A stretch of 48,187 bases of DNA from Onstottus_A sp036505875 (GTDB taxonomy: Bacteria; Acidobacteriota; Blastocatellia; UBA7656): positions 1-48,187 of the forward strand of contig DASXSR010000051.1 of the NCBI GenBank assembly GCA_036505875.1, read 5' to 3'. The notes under the pieces were generated by a model. It saw only the letters and a list, made by a program, of their open reading frames with translations, ran no database searches and was not told the DNA's origin. The position numbers and the translations under genes are program-made. This document shows, piece by piece, positions 24,819 to 32,649 of the stretch (position 1 is its first letter; every line of letters starts with the position of its first letter).

Positions 24819-26530
24819 CTTTCGGGCTGTTTTTCTTTTGCGCCGAGATCGACGACCAGCGTAATCTCTACCTCGCTGTTGTTGGCAACGACGACATTTT
24901 GTTTTGCAACAGGCTTCGGCGGAGTGCGTACCGGAATGGGAGCGCCGGGCGCCGAAGATGAACCAGACATCGGATTCACCACGATTTCATATTCGCCGGC
25001 CATCAGTCCTTCGACGCTAAAGCGGCCGCGAGCATCGACTTCAGACCACACTGGCATTGGCGACGTTTCGTCCAACCGCCGCATGGAAACCATGAATCGC
25101 ATGTCGGGCGTGCGCTCGCCGTTTTGAAATTGCAATTGCCCGCGGATGACTCCCGTCCCATAGCCGATGACTACTAGCACGCCGGACACGTTCTGGCCCG
25201 CGCCGACGTCGATGCCCGGAGTCTGCTTTACGCCGTCGCGCTCCACGCGAAGGAGCGAGAACCCTTTGGGCGGCGGCGGGTAATTACTCAGGGTGATTCC
25301 CACCTTGCCCGCTCGCAAACCGGTTATGCGGAAGCTTCCATCCGCGTTGATGCGAATGGACCCCATGGTCGGGGCGCTCAAACCTTCTGTTTGCACGAAC
25401 GCCCTTAACTCGAGCTTGGAGATATTGGCAAGCACGTCTGGATCGTCGGAGCCTTCGACCACCGCCAGGCCGCTGATGCTTGATCCGCGGCGAACTTTTA
25501 TTTCAAGCCCGCTAATGTCCGAGTCGGTGATTTCAAACATCGTGGGTTCGCTGTAGAAATCAAGTTGCTCGGTGGCGACGACGAATGCCGCGTAGCGCCC
25601 CGGGCTGAGGCCGTCGATTCGAAATTCGCCGTTCTCGTTCGAGCGGTTGCCGGTCCACCCGAATGCGCCTAGTCTCGGCTGGTCCGGTGACGCTAACCCG
25701 CCGTGTCCGTATTGAAGATTTGCGAGCGGCTTTCCCGAATCGGCATCAACTATACGCCCGGTCGCCACGAAGTTCTTTGTTGGGCGGCCCACTTTGATGT
25801 TCACACCGGCCGCTTCGCCTCCCGCTGTCACTTCAATAACTTCGGCCTGAGACTCATCTGAAACATCGGGATGAAATGTTTGCGCATAGGCTCCGCCCGC
25901 GTATCCAAATCTGACAATGCCGCTGTTGGGCGGATCGCCGATATACACCTTGTACCGGCCTGCCGGAAGCCCGTAGATGCGATACATGCCGCGATCATCG
26001 GTGCTGAACGCGAATGGGCTGAAATAAGAAATTGGCAGCCTCTGTCCACGTTCATCAATCCGAGTAACTCGAACGTTTTGCCCGATGATAGTCCGGCTGT
26101 CTGCGTCGGTGACCCGGCCGGTTATGACGCCACCGCGACTCATTGAGAAATCGATGCCGTCAACCTCCTCTCCATCGACGAGCGTGACTGTCTTGCCCGG
26201 CTGAGCGAATGAGGTTTCCGCCGGCACCACAAACGCGGGCGTGAACGGCACGATGTTATAACTTCCGGCGGGCACCCTGGTCAGCCGGTAATTGCCATCC
26301 TCATCAGTAGTCGCTCTCGCGGGAGGAGTTGTTTGCTGGTTGAAGGCGACTGGGTTAGAAGGCGTGAGAATTACCGCTACGCGCGGCACGGGTTTGTCGC
26401 CGAGCATCACGCGACCGCTTATGGAGCCGCTCGGCTCTTTCTTCGATTGTTGAGCGGATGACTCAGAAGCGAGGAGCGTCACAGAAGCTGCAATCGCGGC
26501 GACGGCTGCGGTGCGGAAGAGAGAGCGCAT
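24815..26530 (-). CDS. Secreted protein with repeated carboxypeptidase-regulatory-like domains (paralogue)
   Basis: 571 residues, start ATG 26530 with GGGAGGTGA upstream. Signal peptide 1-27 (ASESSAQ), then beta-sandwich units such as GSISGRVMLGDKPVPRVAV, RATTDEDGNYRLTRVPAGSY and GVITGRVTDADSRTI, repeated about five times, with a final AKQNVVVANNSEVEITLVV strand. Domain order parallels the protein encoded downstream, indicating a paralogous pair. Translational coupling by a four-base overlap implies a common mRNA. The pair sits inside the pheS-pheT interval. Confidence 0.82.
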   Translation of the reverse strand: MRSLFRTAAVAAIAASVTLLASESSAQQSKKEPSGSISGRVMLGDKPVPRVAVILTPSNPVAFNQQTTPPARATTDEDGNYRLTRVPAGSYNIVPFTPAFVVPAETSFAQPGKTVTLVDGEEVDGIDFSMSRGGVITGRVTDADSRTIIGQNVRVTRIDERGQRLPISYFSPFAFSTDDRGMYRIYGLPAGRYKVYIGDPPNSGIVRFGYAGGAYAQTFHPDVSDESQAEVIEVTAGGEAAGVNIKVGRPTKNFVATGRIVDADSGKPLANLQYGHGGLASPDQPRLGAFGWTGNRSNENGEFRIDGLSPGRYAAFVVATEQLDFYSEPTMFEITDSDISGLEIKVRRGSSISGLAVVEGSDDPDVLANISKLELRAFVQTEGLSAPTMGSIRINADGSFRITGLRAGKVGITLSNYPPPPKGFSLLRVERDGVKQTPGIDVGAGQNVSGVLVVIGYGTGVIRGQLQFQNGERTPDMRFMVSMRRLDETSPMPVWSEVDARGRFSVEGLMAGEYEIVVNPMSGSSSAPGAPIPVRTPPKPVAKQNVVVANNSEVEITLVVDLGAKEKQPER

Positions 26531-26688
26531 AGCGATTCACCTCCCTCAGGACCTGGATATGCACTAGAGGAATTCAACTCATCAAACGAGTCATTGCGCT
26601 GCGCGTTTCACTAAATTGCCGCGTCTCGGGCTGGCAGGCGAGATTTTACTCGGTGTTTGGAGCTACTAGCAAGCGCGGAACCGACCGC

Positions 26689-28398
26689 TCATTTTATCCG
26701 ATAACCCTCTTCTTCATTATTGAAAATCCAGCCCACCACTTCGCCGATTCTGATCTCTTCGCTACGGTATGCCTCCATTGTAATCTGAGCCGAGCCTTGG
26801 CGATGAATCGTTTGCGCCGATCGAAGCATCCGCTGAAAGCGATCCTGCCAGAGACGCATGTTGGAGGGCCTCAAATCAAGCCAGCCTCGCTCGGCCCAGT
26901 CGTCAATCGCCGCCTCGCTCACCGGAAGCTTGGTCTGCCCGGCGTATTCGGGAACATTGATCCGGGGGCCGCGGATCAAGCGATCGCCTTCGGGCGGAAG
27001 TATCGGGATGCCGATCGAAATGATCGTGTTGCGAAGGTCGTGATTGCGCTGCACATAACCCCAAAGCGAATCGGAAATCTCTTCGTCGCCGCGCTCCACC
27101 ACCGCTTGAAGCGTTCGATACTTTGTCTTCAACAGGTGAGACTCGTATAGCAGCTTCGTCAGCTTCGGCGGACCAAGCTCGCCGGTAGCAATCGAGTGCG
27201 AGTTGGTCTCATGTTCGAGCCGCCTCATCGCTTCGATCGCCGAGCCGCGCAGATAACCGGCGCGGTAGCTGGGAACCATTATCGACGAATCGATGGCGGC
27301 GATCACGTCGACTCCGGTGTTGCTCCCCTTGATTTCGAGCACGACGTTGCTCGCGATTTCTTCAGGCGTGACAAATTCCATCTGATTGATCGAAGTTACC
27401 GCTTCAAACTCGCCGCGCGCGAAGAATCCGTTCTCGCCTGTGTCGACGCCGACCATCTCGACCTCGCCCAGCTTCTTGAATGACTCCTTGGGCATCGACA
27501 GCTCGAGCTGACCGCTTAGCGGTTGACTGCGCGGCGCATAGGCGAACAGCGGAGTGTTGTCCAGATGATGGCGAAGCGATTGATAGGTGACCTTCTTGTA
27601 GGCAACCATGGCCGCCGGCTTGATTTCCTTTACGATTGGCCCGCCGGGAGTACGCGCCATCAGGAACATCAGCCCGGTGTGCGCGAAGCCAATTGCCGTC
27701 TTCGACATGAGCTTCGCGGAAGGTTTGTCCTCGCCGTGAGTGTACGGAATGTTCAATCCCATCCCGCCGGTGCCGGTCGTGCCAACCTTGACGTAGACTC
27801 GTGTTCCGACCTCGGTCATCGCGCGGTAGATCAACTGCGTGTGACGAATCAGCTGTGGGATTGATTGCGATAATAGCAGCGTCTCGAAAGTACGCTCGAT
27901 CTGTTTGCGGTTGTCGGAAATCTGCTTGAAGTCGTGGTCAGTGATGCGCTCGTCGAGAAAGTCGAGCGCCTTCCGAACTTCGATTGAATTGGTATAGACG
28001 TCTTGATAGCTGATTCCCGAAGCGGTATTGATGCAATCGATCAACACGTCAGCTCCGTGCTCGCGCATCGCGGCGACAAGCATCGACCTTTCGTAAGCCT
28101 CATCGAGCGCGCCGAACAAATCGTCAAACAACGCGCGCCGTCTTGCAGGACTTGCAAGAAGCTCTTCACGGTCAGCTCGCGCGAACTCAGACCTTACAAA
28201 GACATTTCCCCACAGCTCGACAAGATTGATCGCAGGGAATTCTTTTCGTAGCTCGTGGATAAGTTCACGGACTTCTTTCTGGAACAGCGAAGCGATTACG
28301 ATTTTTTCGGGCTTGAGGTCCCGCGCGACTTGATAGGAGATCTGAGTACCGACTAGTCCGGCGCCACCGAGAATAAAGATGGTCTTGTCATTTGTCAT
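26689..28398 (-). CDS. NAD(P)-binding Rossmann-fold protein of unknown function
   Basis: 569 residues, start ATG 28398. Residues 6-20 give TIFILGGAGLVGTQI, the GxxGxxG dinucleotide-binding motif at the N-terminus, followed by IVIASLF. The rest is not a recognised enzyme class: a region VYVKVGTTGTGGMGLNIPYT around residue 205-225 and a C-terminal SAEEI-like helical tail. Size is larger than simple short-chain dehydrogenases; a saccharopine-dehydrogenase-like or epimerase-like relationship is conceivable. The initiation codon and first four codons belong to heptad locus D, and no Shine-Dalgarno precedes it. It lies between pheS and the secreted pair. Confidence 0.8.
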   Translation of the reverse strand: MTNDKTIFILGGAGLVGTQISYQVARDLKPEKIVIASLFQKEVRELIHELRKEFPAINLVELWGNVFVRSEFARADREELLASPARRRALFDDLFGALDEAYERSMLVAAMREHGADVLIDCINTASGISYQDVYTNSIEVRKALDFLDERITDHDFKQISDNRKQIERTFETLLLSQSIPQLIRHTQLIYRAMTEVGTRVYVKVGTTGTGGMGLNIPYTHGEDKPSAKLMSKTAIGFAHTGLMFLMARTPGGPIVKEIKPAAMVAYKKVTYQSLRHHLDNTPLFAYAPRSQPLSGQLELSMPKESFKKLGEVEMVGVDTGENGFFARGEFEAVTSINQMEFVTPEEIASNVVLEIKGSNTGVDVIAAIDSSIMVPSYRAGYLRGSAIEAMRRLEHETNSHSIATGELGPPKLTKLLYESHLLKTKYRTLQAVVERGDEEISDSLWGYVQRNHDLRNTIISIGIPILPPEGDRLIRGPRINVPEYAGQTKLPVSEAAIDDWAERGWLDLRPSNMRLWQDRFQRMLRSAQTIHRQGSAQITMEAYRSEEIRIGEVVGWIFNNEEEGYRIK

Positions 28399-28503
28399 TG
28401 GTCATTAGTCATTTGTCACTTTTCCATTAGTCGCTGGGTTGGTCGAATCAACTGACGAAGCGCGGGACAAATGACCAGTGACAAATGACTAATGACCAAT
28501 GAC
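28386..28503. repeat. Heptad tandem repeat with inverted arms (locus D)
   Basis: GTCATTN words at 28386-28420 face GACAAAT/GACTAAT/GACCAAT words at 28466-28503. The segment 28394-28420 is the perfect reverse complement of 28477-28503 (27 bp), with a 56-base loop. The start codon of the Rossmann gene (28396-28398) is inside one arm, and pheS ends at 28506. Confidence 0.9.
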
Positions 28504-28505
28504 TA

Positions 28506-29531
28506 TCACGCAAACTGTTCGAGGAATCTGATATCGTTCTCGAAGAGCAACCGTATGTCGTTTATGTCATACATCAGCCCCGCCATGCGATCGATGCCGA
28601 GTCCGAATGCAAATCCTGAAAACTCTTGCGGGTCAACGCCAACAGCCTCGAGGACGTTTGGATGAACCATTCCGCTTCCCCCAAGCTCGATCCATCCCGA
28701 TCCCTTGCAAATGCGGCAGCCTGCGCCCCCGCAAACGTAGCAACTGAAGTCCACCTCAGCCGACGGCTCGGTGAACGGGAAGTAGGACGGCCTGAACCGA
28801 GTCCGAACGGTCGGCCCGAACATCATCTCCACAAATTTCTGTAGCGTGCCCTTCAAATCCGCAAGCGTGATGTGCCGGTCGACGTTCAGCCCCTCGACCT
28901 GGAAGAACATCGGATTGTGAGTCGGGTCGGGCGTGTCGCGGCGGAACACTCGGCCCGGCGCGATGACTCGAAGCGGCGGCCTCTGGCGCTGCATTGTGTG
29001 TATCTGAACAGTCGAGGTCTGGCTGCGCAGCGCGAGTTCTTCTGAAACGTAGAACGTGTCAGCCGACTCGCGCGCCGGATGGCCGGGCGGGATGTTCAAA
29101 GCGTCGAAGTTGTAGAAGCTCGTTTCGATCTCCGGCCCGTCCTCAACCGAATACCCCATTGAAACAAATATGTCTTCGATTCGCTGTCGAACGAGAGTGA
29201 TCGGATGAAGATGGCCCTGCCTCGGACGAGTTCCAGGTAGAGTGATGTCGACAGCCTCACGCTCGAGCGCAGCGGTTTCGGCTTCTGCTGCAAACTTTTT
29301 GTTGAGCCTGGCAATCCCGTCTTCAATCTCGACGCTGACTTCGTTGACCTGACGACCGAACTTCGCGCGCTCTTGAGAAGAGAGAGACCCGATCCGCTTT
29401 TTTTCCGCCTTTATCAATCCCGACTTACGGCCGAGATATTTGTCGCGAAGCGCGTTGAGCTGATCGGCATCAGAGACAGCTTGTAAGTCTTGCAGGAACT
29501 GCTCTCGAAGACTGGCCAGCTTATCGTCCAT
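28506..29531 (-). CDS. pheS: Phenylalanine--tRNA ligase alpha subunit
   Basis: 341 residues, start ATG 29531. N-terminal coiled-coil tRNA-binding region (about 1-90) with LGRKSGLI, then the class II catalytic domain: GHLHPITLVRQRIEDIF, EIETSFYNFDALNIPPGHPAR, FRRDTPDPTHNPMFFQVEG (motif 2), the FPFTEPSAEVDFSCYVCGGA metal-loop segment, and GFAFGLGIDRMAGLMY (motif 3). Complete and typical. It binds phenylalanine and ATP and works with PheT. Upstream are rplT and the rest of the infC cluster; the downstream partner pheT is displaced by about 5.6 kb. Confidence 0.96.
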   Translation of the reverse strand: MDDKLASLREQFLQDLQAVSDADQLNALRDKYLGRKSGLIKAEKKRIGSLSSQERAKFGRQVNEVSVEIEDGIARLNKKFAAEAETAALEREAVDITLPGTRPRQGHLHPITLVRQRIEDIFVSMGYSVEDGPEIETSFYNFDALNIPPGHPARESADTFYVSEELALRSQTSTVQIHTMQRQRPPLRVIAPGRVFRRDTPDPTHNPMFFQVEGLNVDRHITLADLKGTLQKFVEMMFGPTVRTRFRPSYFPFTEPSAEVDFSCYVCGGAGCRICKGSGWIELGGSGMVHPNVLEAVGVDPQEFSGFAFGLGIDRMAGLMYDINDIRLLFENDIRFLEQFA

Positions 29532-29546
29532 ACGAGATTAAAGATT

Positions 29547-29610
29547 TGTCCGATAAACTTTAGTTTGTCGGCTGTTCTCTCCGGGTCGACAAACTAAAGT
29601 TTATCGGACA
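29547..29610. repeat. REPIN-like paired inverted repeat, family 2, copy 1
   Basis: Arms 29547-29570 and 29587-29610 are perfect 24-bp reverse complements with a 16-base spacer. Each arm carries a near-palindromic core around AAACTTTAGTTT. It separates rplT (stop 29618) from pheS (start 29531) and probably forms a strong hairpin in the shared mRNA. Confidence 0.88.
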
Positions 29611-29617
29611 TCGGCAC

Positions 29618-29998
29618 TCAAGCCGCCGTCGCCGCGCGGCTGGACTCTATGGCTTGTTTAACCTTGCTTGATATCTCGCTGAACGCCACCGGCTCGTTGA
29701 CAGCGAGATCGGCCAGCACCTTGCGATCCAGTTTGATATCGGCAAGTTTCAAGCCGTGCATGAATTGGCTGTAGCTCAGCCCGTTGGCGCGCGCGGCGGC
29801 GCCGATCCGCACTATCCACAGCGCACGGAAGTCCCTCTTCTTCAACTTGCGCCCGGTGAACGCAAAGTTCAGCGAGCGCTCGACCTGCTCCTTCGCGTGT
29901 CGATAAAGCTTGCTTTTCGTGCCGCGATAGCCGCGGGCCAATTTCAAGATTCCTTTTCGTTTTTGCAGACGTTTGTTTCCACGTTTAGCGCGAGGCAT
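29618..29998 (-). CDS. rplT: Large ribosomal subunit protein bL20
   Basis: 126 residues from ATG 29998; the ATG four codons earlier lies within the ribosome site GGAGGG and is rejected. Begins MPRAKRGNKRLQKRKGILK with the typical RGYRGTKSKLYRHAKEQVER and RKRDFRALWIVRI-type segments (here KKRDFRALWIVRIGAAARAN). bL20 is needed for early 50S assembly and in several phyla represses its own operon; no leader match can be judged by eye. The tail (EISSKVKQAIESSRAATAA) is slightly longer than usual. Confidence 0.96.
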   Translation of the reverse strand: MPRAKRGNKRLQKRKGILKLARGYRGTKSKLYRHAKEQVERSLNFAFTGRKLKKRDFRALWIVRIGAAARANGLSYSQFMHGLKLADIKLDRKVLADLAVNEPVAFSEISSKVKQAIESSRAATAA

Positions 29999-30024
29999 GA
30001 ATCCCTCCAAAAATGATTAGTAAC

Positions 30025-30321
30025 TTATCCATAAATGACAACGCCCACTATGACGCCCACATCCAGCGCCATCCAGCCTATGCAGGGCAGATATATGTTC
30101 TTGTCATGCTTCTGGATCCCATACCAAAACCAAACCAGCGCCGACAGCAGATAGGCTCCCCACGAGAGCAGGGAGACGCCAGCCGCCCTATGACCGATCC
30201 AAATCGTCAGAACCTGTGGAACGGTCATCAGCATCGTGAAGATCGATAAGCTTCCCAGCACGCTGCGCATCAGTTTTCGAGGAAGCGTGATGTGAAAAGT
30301 CGCTGCCGGATTTGGTGGCAT
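30025..30321 (-). CDS. SemiSWEET/PQ-loop (MtN3-like) membrane protein
   Basis: 98 residues, start ATG 30321 with GGAGGAAG three bases away. Three hydrophobic helices: one with the PQ motif (SIFTMLMTVPQVLTIWIGHR), one with SLLSWGAYLLSALVWFWYGI, one C-terminal (YLPCIGWMALDVGVIVGVVI). This is the SemiSWEET half-transporter pattern; members dimerise and move sugars passively. It lies between rpmI and rplT, 27 bases ahead of the rplT start, an unusual place for a transporter. All three genes have strong ribosome sites and the same orientation. Confidence 0.82.
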   Translation of the reverse strand: MPPNPAATFHITLPRKLMRSVLGSLSIFTMLMTVPQVLTIWIGHRAAGVSLLSWGAYLLSALVWFWYGIQKHDKNIYLPCIGWMALDVGVIVGVVIYG

Positions 30322-30354
30322 AGTCTTCCTCCGTCCGGTGAGTCAGAGCTCGAC

Positions 30355-30558
30355 TTAATTTCGGCCGTAAGGCAGCATACTCTGAATCCGCTTCTCATCG
30401 GCTTCCGACACGGTCCCATCAATGTCGAGCAGACGTTTCCGCTTGGTTGTCTTGCTGGTCAGAATGTGACGCGCGTGCGAATGACCGCGTTTGACCTTGC
30501 CGGTTGCAGTGAGCCGAAACCGCTTGGCTGCTCCCTTGTGCGTTTTGAGCTTTGGCAT
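30355..30558 (-). CDS. rpmI: Large ribosomal subunit protein bL35
   Basis: 67 residues from ATG 30558 with TTGGAGGA upstream; the longer frame to 30618 runs into the repeat and is rejected. Typical bL35: MPKLKTHKGAAKRFRLTATG, KVKRGHSHARHILTSKTTKRKR, and VSEADEKRIQSMLPYGRN. Structural component of the 50S subunit. The usual infC-rpmI-rplT order is kept, apart from the inserted SemiSWEET gene. Confidence 0.96.
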   Translation of the reverse strand: MPKLKTHKGAAKRFRLTATGKVKRGHSHARHILTSKTTKRKRLLDIDGTVSEADEKRIQSMLPYGRN

Positions 30559-30576
30559 TAGTCCTCCAATTTGACT

Positions 30577-30636
30577 TGTCCGATAAACTTCACTTTGTCG
30601 GCTCGTGATTGGCGACAACCCGAAGGTTATTGAACA
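30577..30636. repeat. REPIN-like paired inverted repeat, family 2, degenerate copy
   Basis: 30577-30600 starts with the same TGTCCGATAAACTT word as the copy at 29547. The facing arm 30613-30636 is complementary at about 18 of 24 positions. It fills the infC-rpmI gap right after the infC stop (30637). Confidence 0.75.
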
Positions 30637-31194
30637 TCACTTCTTTTTCGGCGCGAGCATGATGAACATATTCATGCCCTCAAGCTTGGGCCTAACCTCT
30701 ACAGTTCCAGCCTCGGCGAGGTCCCGTTCGAGTCGTTGTAACAACGCCGCGCCCAACTCTTTGTGGGTGATCTCACGCCCGCGAAAGTGGACCGTCGCTT
30801 TCACCTTGTCTCCCTCGTGAAGAATGCGCGCCGCGTTATTCTTCTTGAATGTGTAATCGTGCTCATCGGTGCCCGGTCGGAACTTTATCTCCTTGACCGT
30901 GATGAAAGTTTGTTTGGCTTTGGCTTCCTTCTGTTTCTTCTTTTGCTCGTATTGGTACTTGCCGAAGTTGATGATGCGGCAAACGGGCGGCTGGGCTTGC
31001 GGCGCGATTTCCACCAGGTCGAGACCTTTGCCGCGGGCGATCTCCAGCGCTTCCTGCGGCGACATTATTCCGACCTGCGAGCCGTCCTCGTCGATCACCC
31101 GGATTTCGCGAACTCGAATGCGTTCATTTACGCGCACCGAAGGCCCGCGATCTCGTCTGTCTCTGAATCCTCTTCGCGATCCGTAGCTGCTGAT
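30637..31194 (-). CDS. infC: Translation initiation factor IF-3, with non-canonical AUC start
   Basis: 185 residues if translation begins at ATC 31192-31194, which has TTAGGAGG seven bases upstream; the nearest standard codon is a GTG at 31137 with no ribosome site, which would give 166 residues. The ATC start adds SSYGSRRGFRDRRDRGPS, basic as in many IF-3 N-termini, before VRVNERIRVREIRVIDEDG. The linker and C-domain are standard (PPVCRIINFGKYQYEQKKKQ, IKFRPGTDEHDYTFK). AUU/AUC starts are known in infC and allow IF-3 to repress its own translation. A leader of about 260 bases precedes it, after tRNA-Val; no clear promoter seen. Confidence 0.93.
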   Translation of the reverse strand: MSSYGSRRGFRDRRDRGPSVRVNERIRVREIRVIDEDGSQVGIMSPQEALEIARGKGLDLVEIAPQAQPPVCRIINFGKYQYEQKKKQKEAKAKQTFITVKEIKFRPGTDEHDYTFKKNNAARILHEGDKVKATVHFRGREITHKELGAALLQRLERDLAEAGTVEVRPKLEGMNMFIMLAPKKK

Positions 31195-31457
31195 GCTGTT
31201 TCCTCCTAAGTCCGCGCTCTCGGCTCGAAGCCAAAAAGCACGTCAAGTTTCCTTCGTAGTTCACACCACGAGAAGGAGCGGCGCTTCAGCGCAGCTGCCG
31301 CCCATTCTCGGGCACTTCAAGCTCTTCGCAATCCTGTCGAATCGTTGCGGTACCTTCTACCACGTTGGTCGGATCTTACGTCAGCGCCCTCGGTTTATCA
31401 CTTCGCCTCGGGACTTCCGGAGCTGACGCAAAATGACGATCACAGTCTCTTGATTCA

Positions 31458-31529
<72 letters not shown>

Positions 31530-31542
31530 AGTTCAACGATTG

Positions 31543-31572
31543 AACTTAGCAGAGCCAAAGAATCAGCGTCAA
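31543..31572 (-). promoter_or_regulatory. Candidate tRNA-Val promoter
   Basis: On the minus strand TTGACG (31567-31572), an 18-base spacer and TAAGTT (31543-31548) lie 14 bases before the tRNA 5' end. The -35 is good, the -10 poor. The infC cluster could be read from the same start. Confidence 0.4.
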
Positions 31573-31688
31573 CTCGACTTGAACCGCCGCGAGTTAGCAT
31601 AGTACGATGACTCTGCGTTCTCGCAGCTCTCCCCGACCGCCGAGCAAGCTTTACCGCAACACAATAGTGAAGAAGGGACCAACAAATC

Positions 31689-32102
31689 ATGCAAACGATC
31701 ATGGTCGCATGGAGCTTGCTGGTGCTAATGCTGTCGTTCCCTCAGCGCGACGCAACGCGCGCAAGAGACGTCGCCGAGCCTGGTCAGCGCGCGTCCGGCG
31801 CTAAACAGCTTGGCGCCGTTCGCGGGGAGATCACAAAAATCGCGCCCGCAGCTAAAGGCAAGATCCTCATTACAGTGCATCCCGTCAAAGAGTTTCAGGA
31901 AGTTACGGTGCTCGCTCGTGAGAACGACCTTGTAGGCACCGCCGTCGGGCGTTCCAGCGAGCCGGACCTGCTCGGCTTGCTGTCCGTCGATTCACACGAC
32001 GACGAGACAATAACCGCAGCTGAGTTGAATCAGGGCGACATCGTATCGGTAATCTACGATCCCCAGCTTCAGAATAAGGCCATCGAGATCTATTTGCATT
32101 GA
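31689..32102 (+). CDS. Small exported protein of unknown function
   Basis: 137 residues from ATG 31689 with AAGGGA about ten bases upstream. Hydrophobic N-terminus (about 3-17), then an Arg-rich linker and a beta-rich region: AVRGEITKIAPAAKGKILIT, VTVLARENDLVGTAVG, and QGDIVSVIYDPQLQNKAIEI, reminiscent of a small OB-type beta-barrel. I cannot name a family. A weak promoter-like pair (TTGAAC at 31579, TACGAT at 31603, spacer 18) precedes it. It is divergent from tRNA-Val. Confidence 0.65.
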   Translation: MQTIMVAWSLLVLMLSFPQRDATRARDVAEPGQRASGAKQLGAVRGEITKIAPAAKGKILITVHPVKEFQEVTVLARENDLVGTAVGRSSEPDLLGLLSVDSHDDETITAAELNQGDIVSVIYDPQLQNKAIEIYLH

Positions 32103-32126
32103 AGGAGACGACACTAAGTCGCCGCT

Positions 32127-32155
32127 TTGCGCGGTGCTTCAACGGACGCTATAAT
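32127..32155 (+). promoter_or_regulatory. Promoter of the Cys-rich exported protein gene
   Basis: TTGCGC (32127-32132), a 17-base spacer and a perfect TATAAT (32150-32155). It begins about 25 bases after the preceding stop codon, giving a leader of about 45 bases. Confidence 0.6.
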
Positions 32156-32206
32156 CATTCCTTGGCTTTTGGCCTACCACTCAAACTAAGGAGCGAGATC
32201 AAACTC

Positions 32207-32608
32207 ATGCGAAAGATTGCTTTTGTCGTCCTCTTAACTGTGACTCTTGCCGGTGCGGTTGCCGTAGCGGCAACTTCTGCGGACGCTACCGAGAAAAAGA
32301 ACGTCACCAACAAGGTTTGCCCGGTCAGCGGCGGCGCCGTGACTGAGAAGTACCGAACGGAATATAAGGGCCAGTACGTTTACTTCTGTTGCGAAGGCTG
32401 CCTGAACGAGTTCAGCAAGAGTCCCGAAACGTTCGTCTCGAAGCTTTCAAAAGAAGACCAGGAGGCGATTAAGGCAAACGAGGTTTGCCCCATCAGCGGA
32501 GAACCAGTCAACAAATCGCTCTCACTCGAATTTGAAGGCCGCAAAGTTTACTTCTGTTGCGAGCACTGTGTCGAGACGTACAAGAAGGATCATCCAACGG
32601 CAAAGTAG
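32207..32608 (+). CDS. Exported protein with two YHS/TRASH-like metal-binding motifs
   Basis: 133 residues from ATG 32207; AAGGAG is about 13 bases upstream. Signal peptide 1-26. Two repeated units follow, each with CPxSG and then a CCExC motif: VCPVSGGAVTEKYRTEYKGQ with YVYFCCEGCLNEF, and VCPISGEPVNKSLSLEFEGR with VYFCCEHCVETY. This C...CC..C arrangement matches YHS/TRASH metal-binding domains that hold copper or other soft metals. It is probably a periplasmic metal carrier or sensor; no metal pump gene is adjacent. The internal repeat implies tandem duplication of one motif. The cyclophilin gene follows after 41 bases. Confidence 0.82.
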   Translation: MRKIAFVVLLTVTLAGAVAVAATSADATEKKNVTNKVCPVSGGAVTEKYRTEYKGQYVYFCCEGCLNEFSKSPETFVSKLSKEDQEAIKANEVCPISGEPVNKSLSLEFEGRKVYFCCEHCVETYKKDHPTAK

Positions 32609-32649
32609 ATGCTGAACGCCGGCCCAAACAATCAAGCTCGTCGCTGGTA

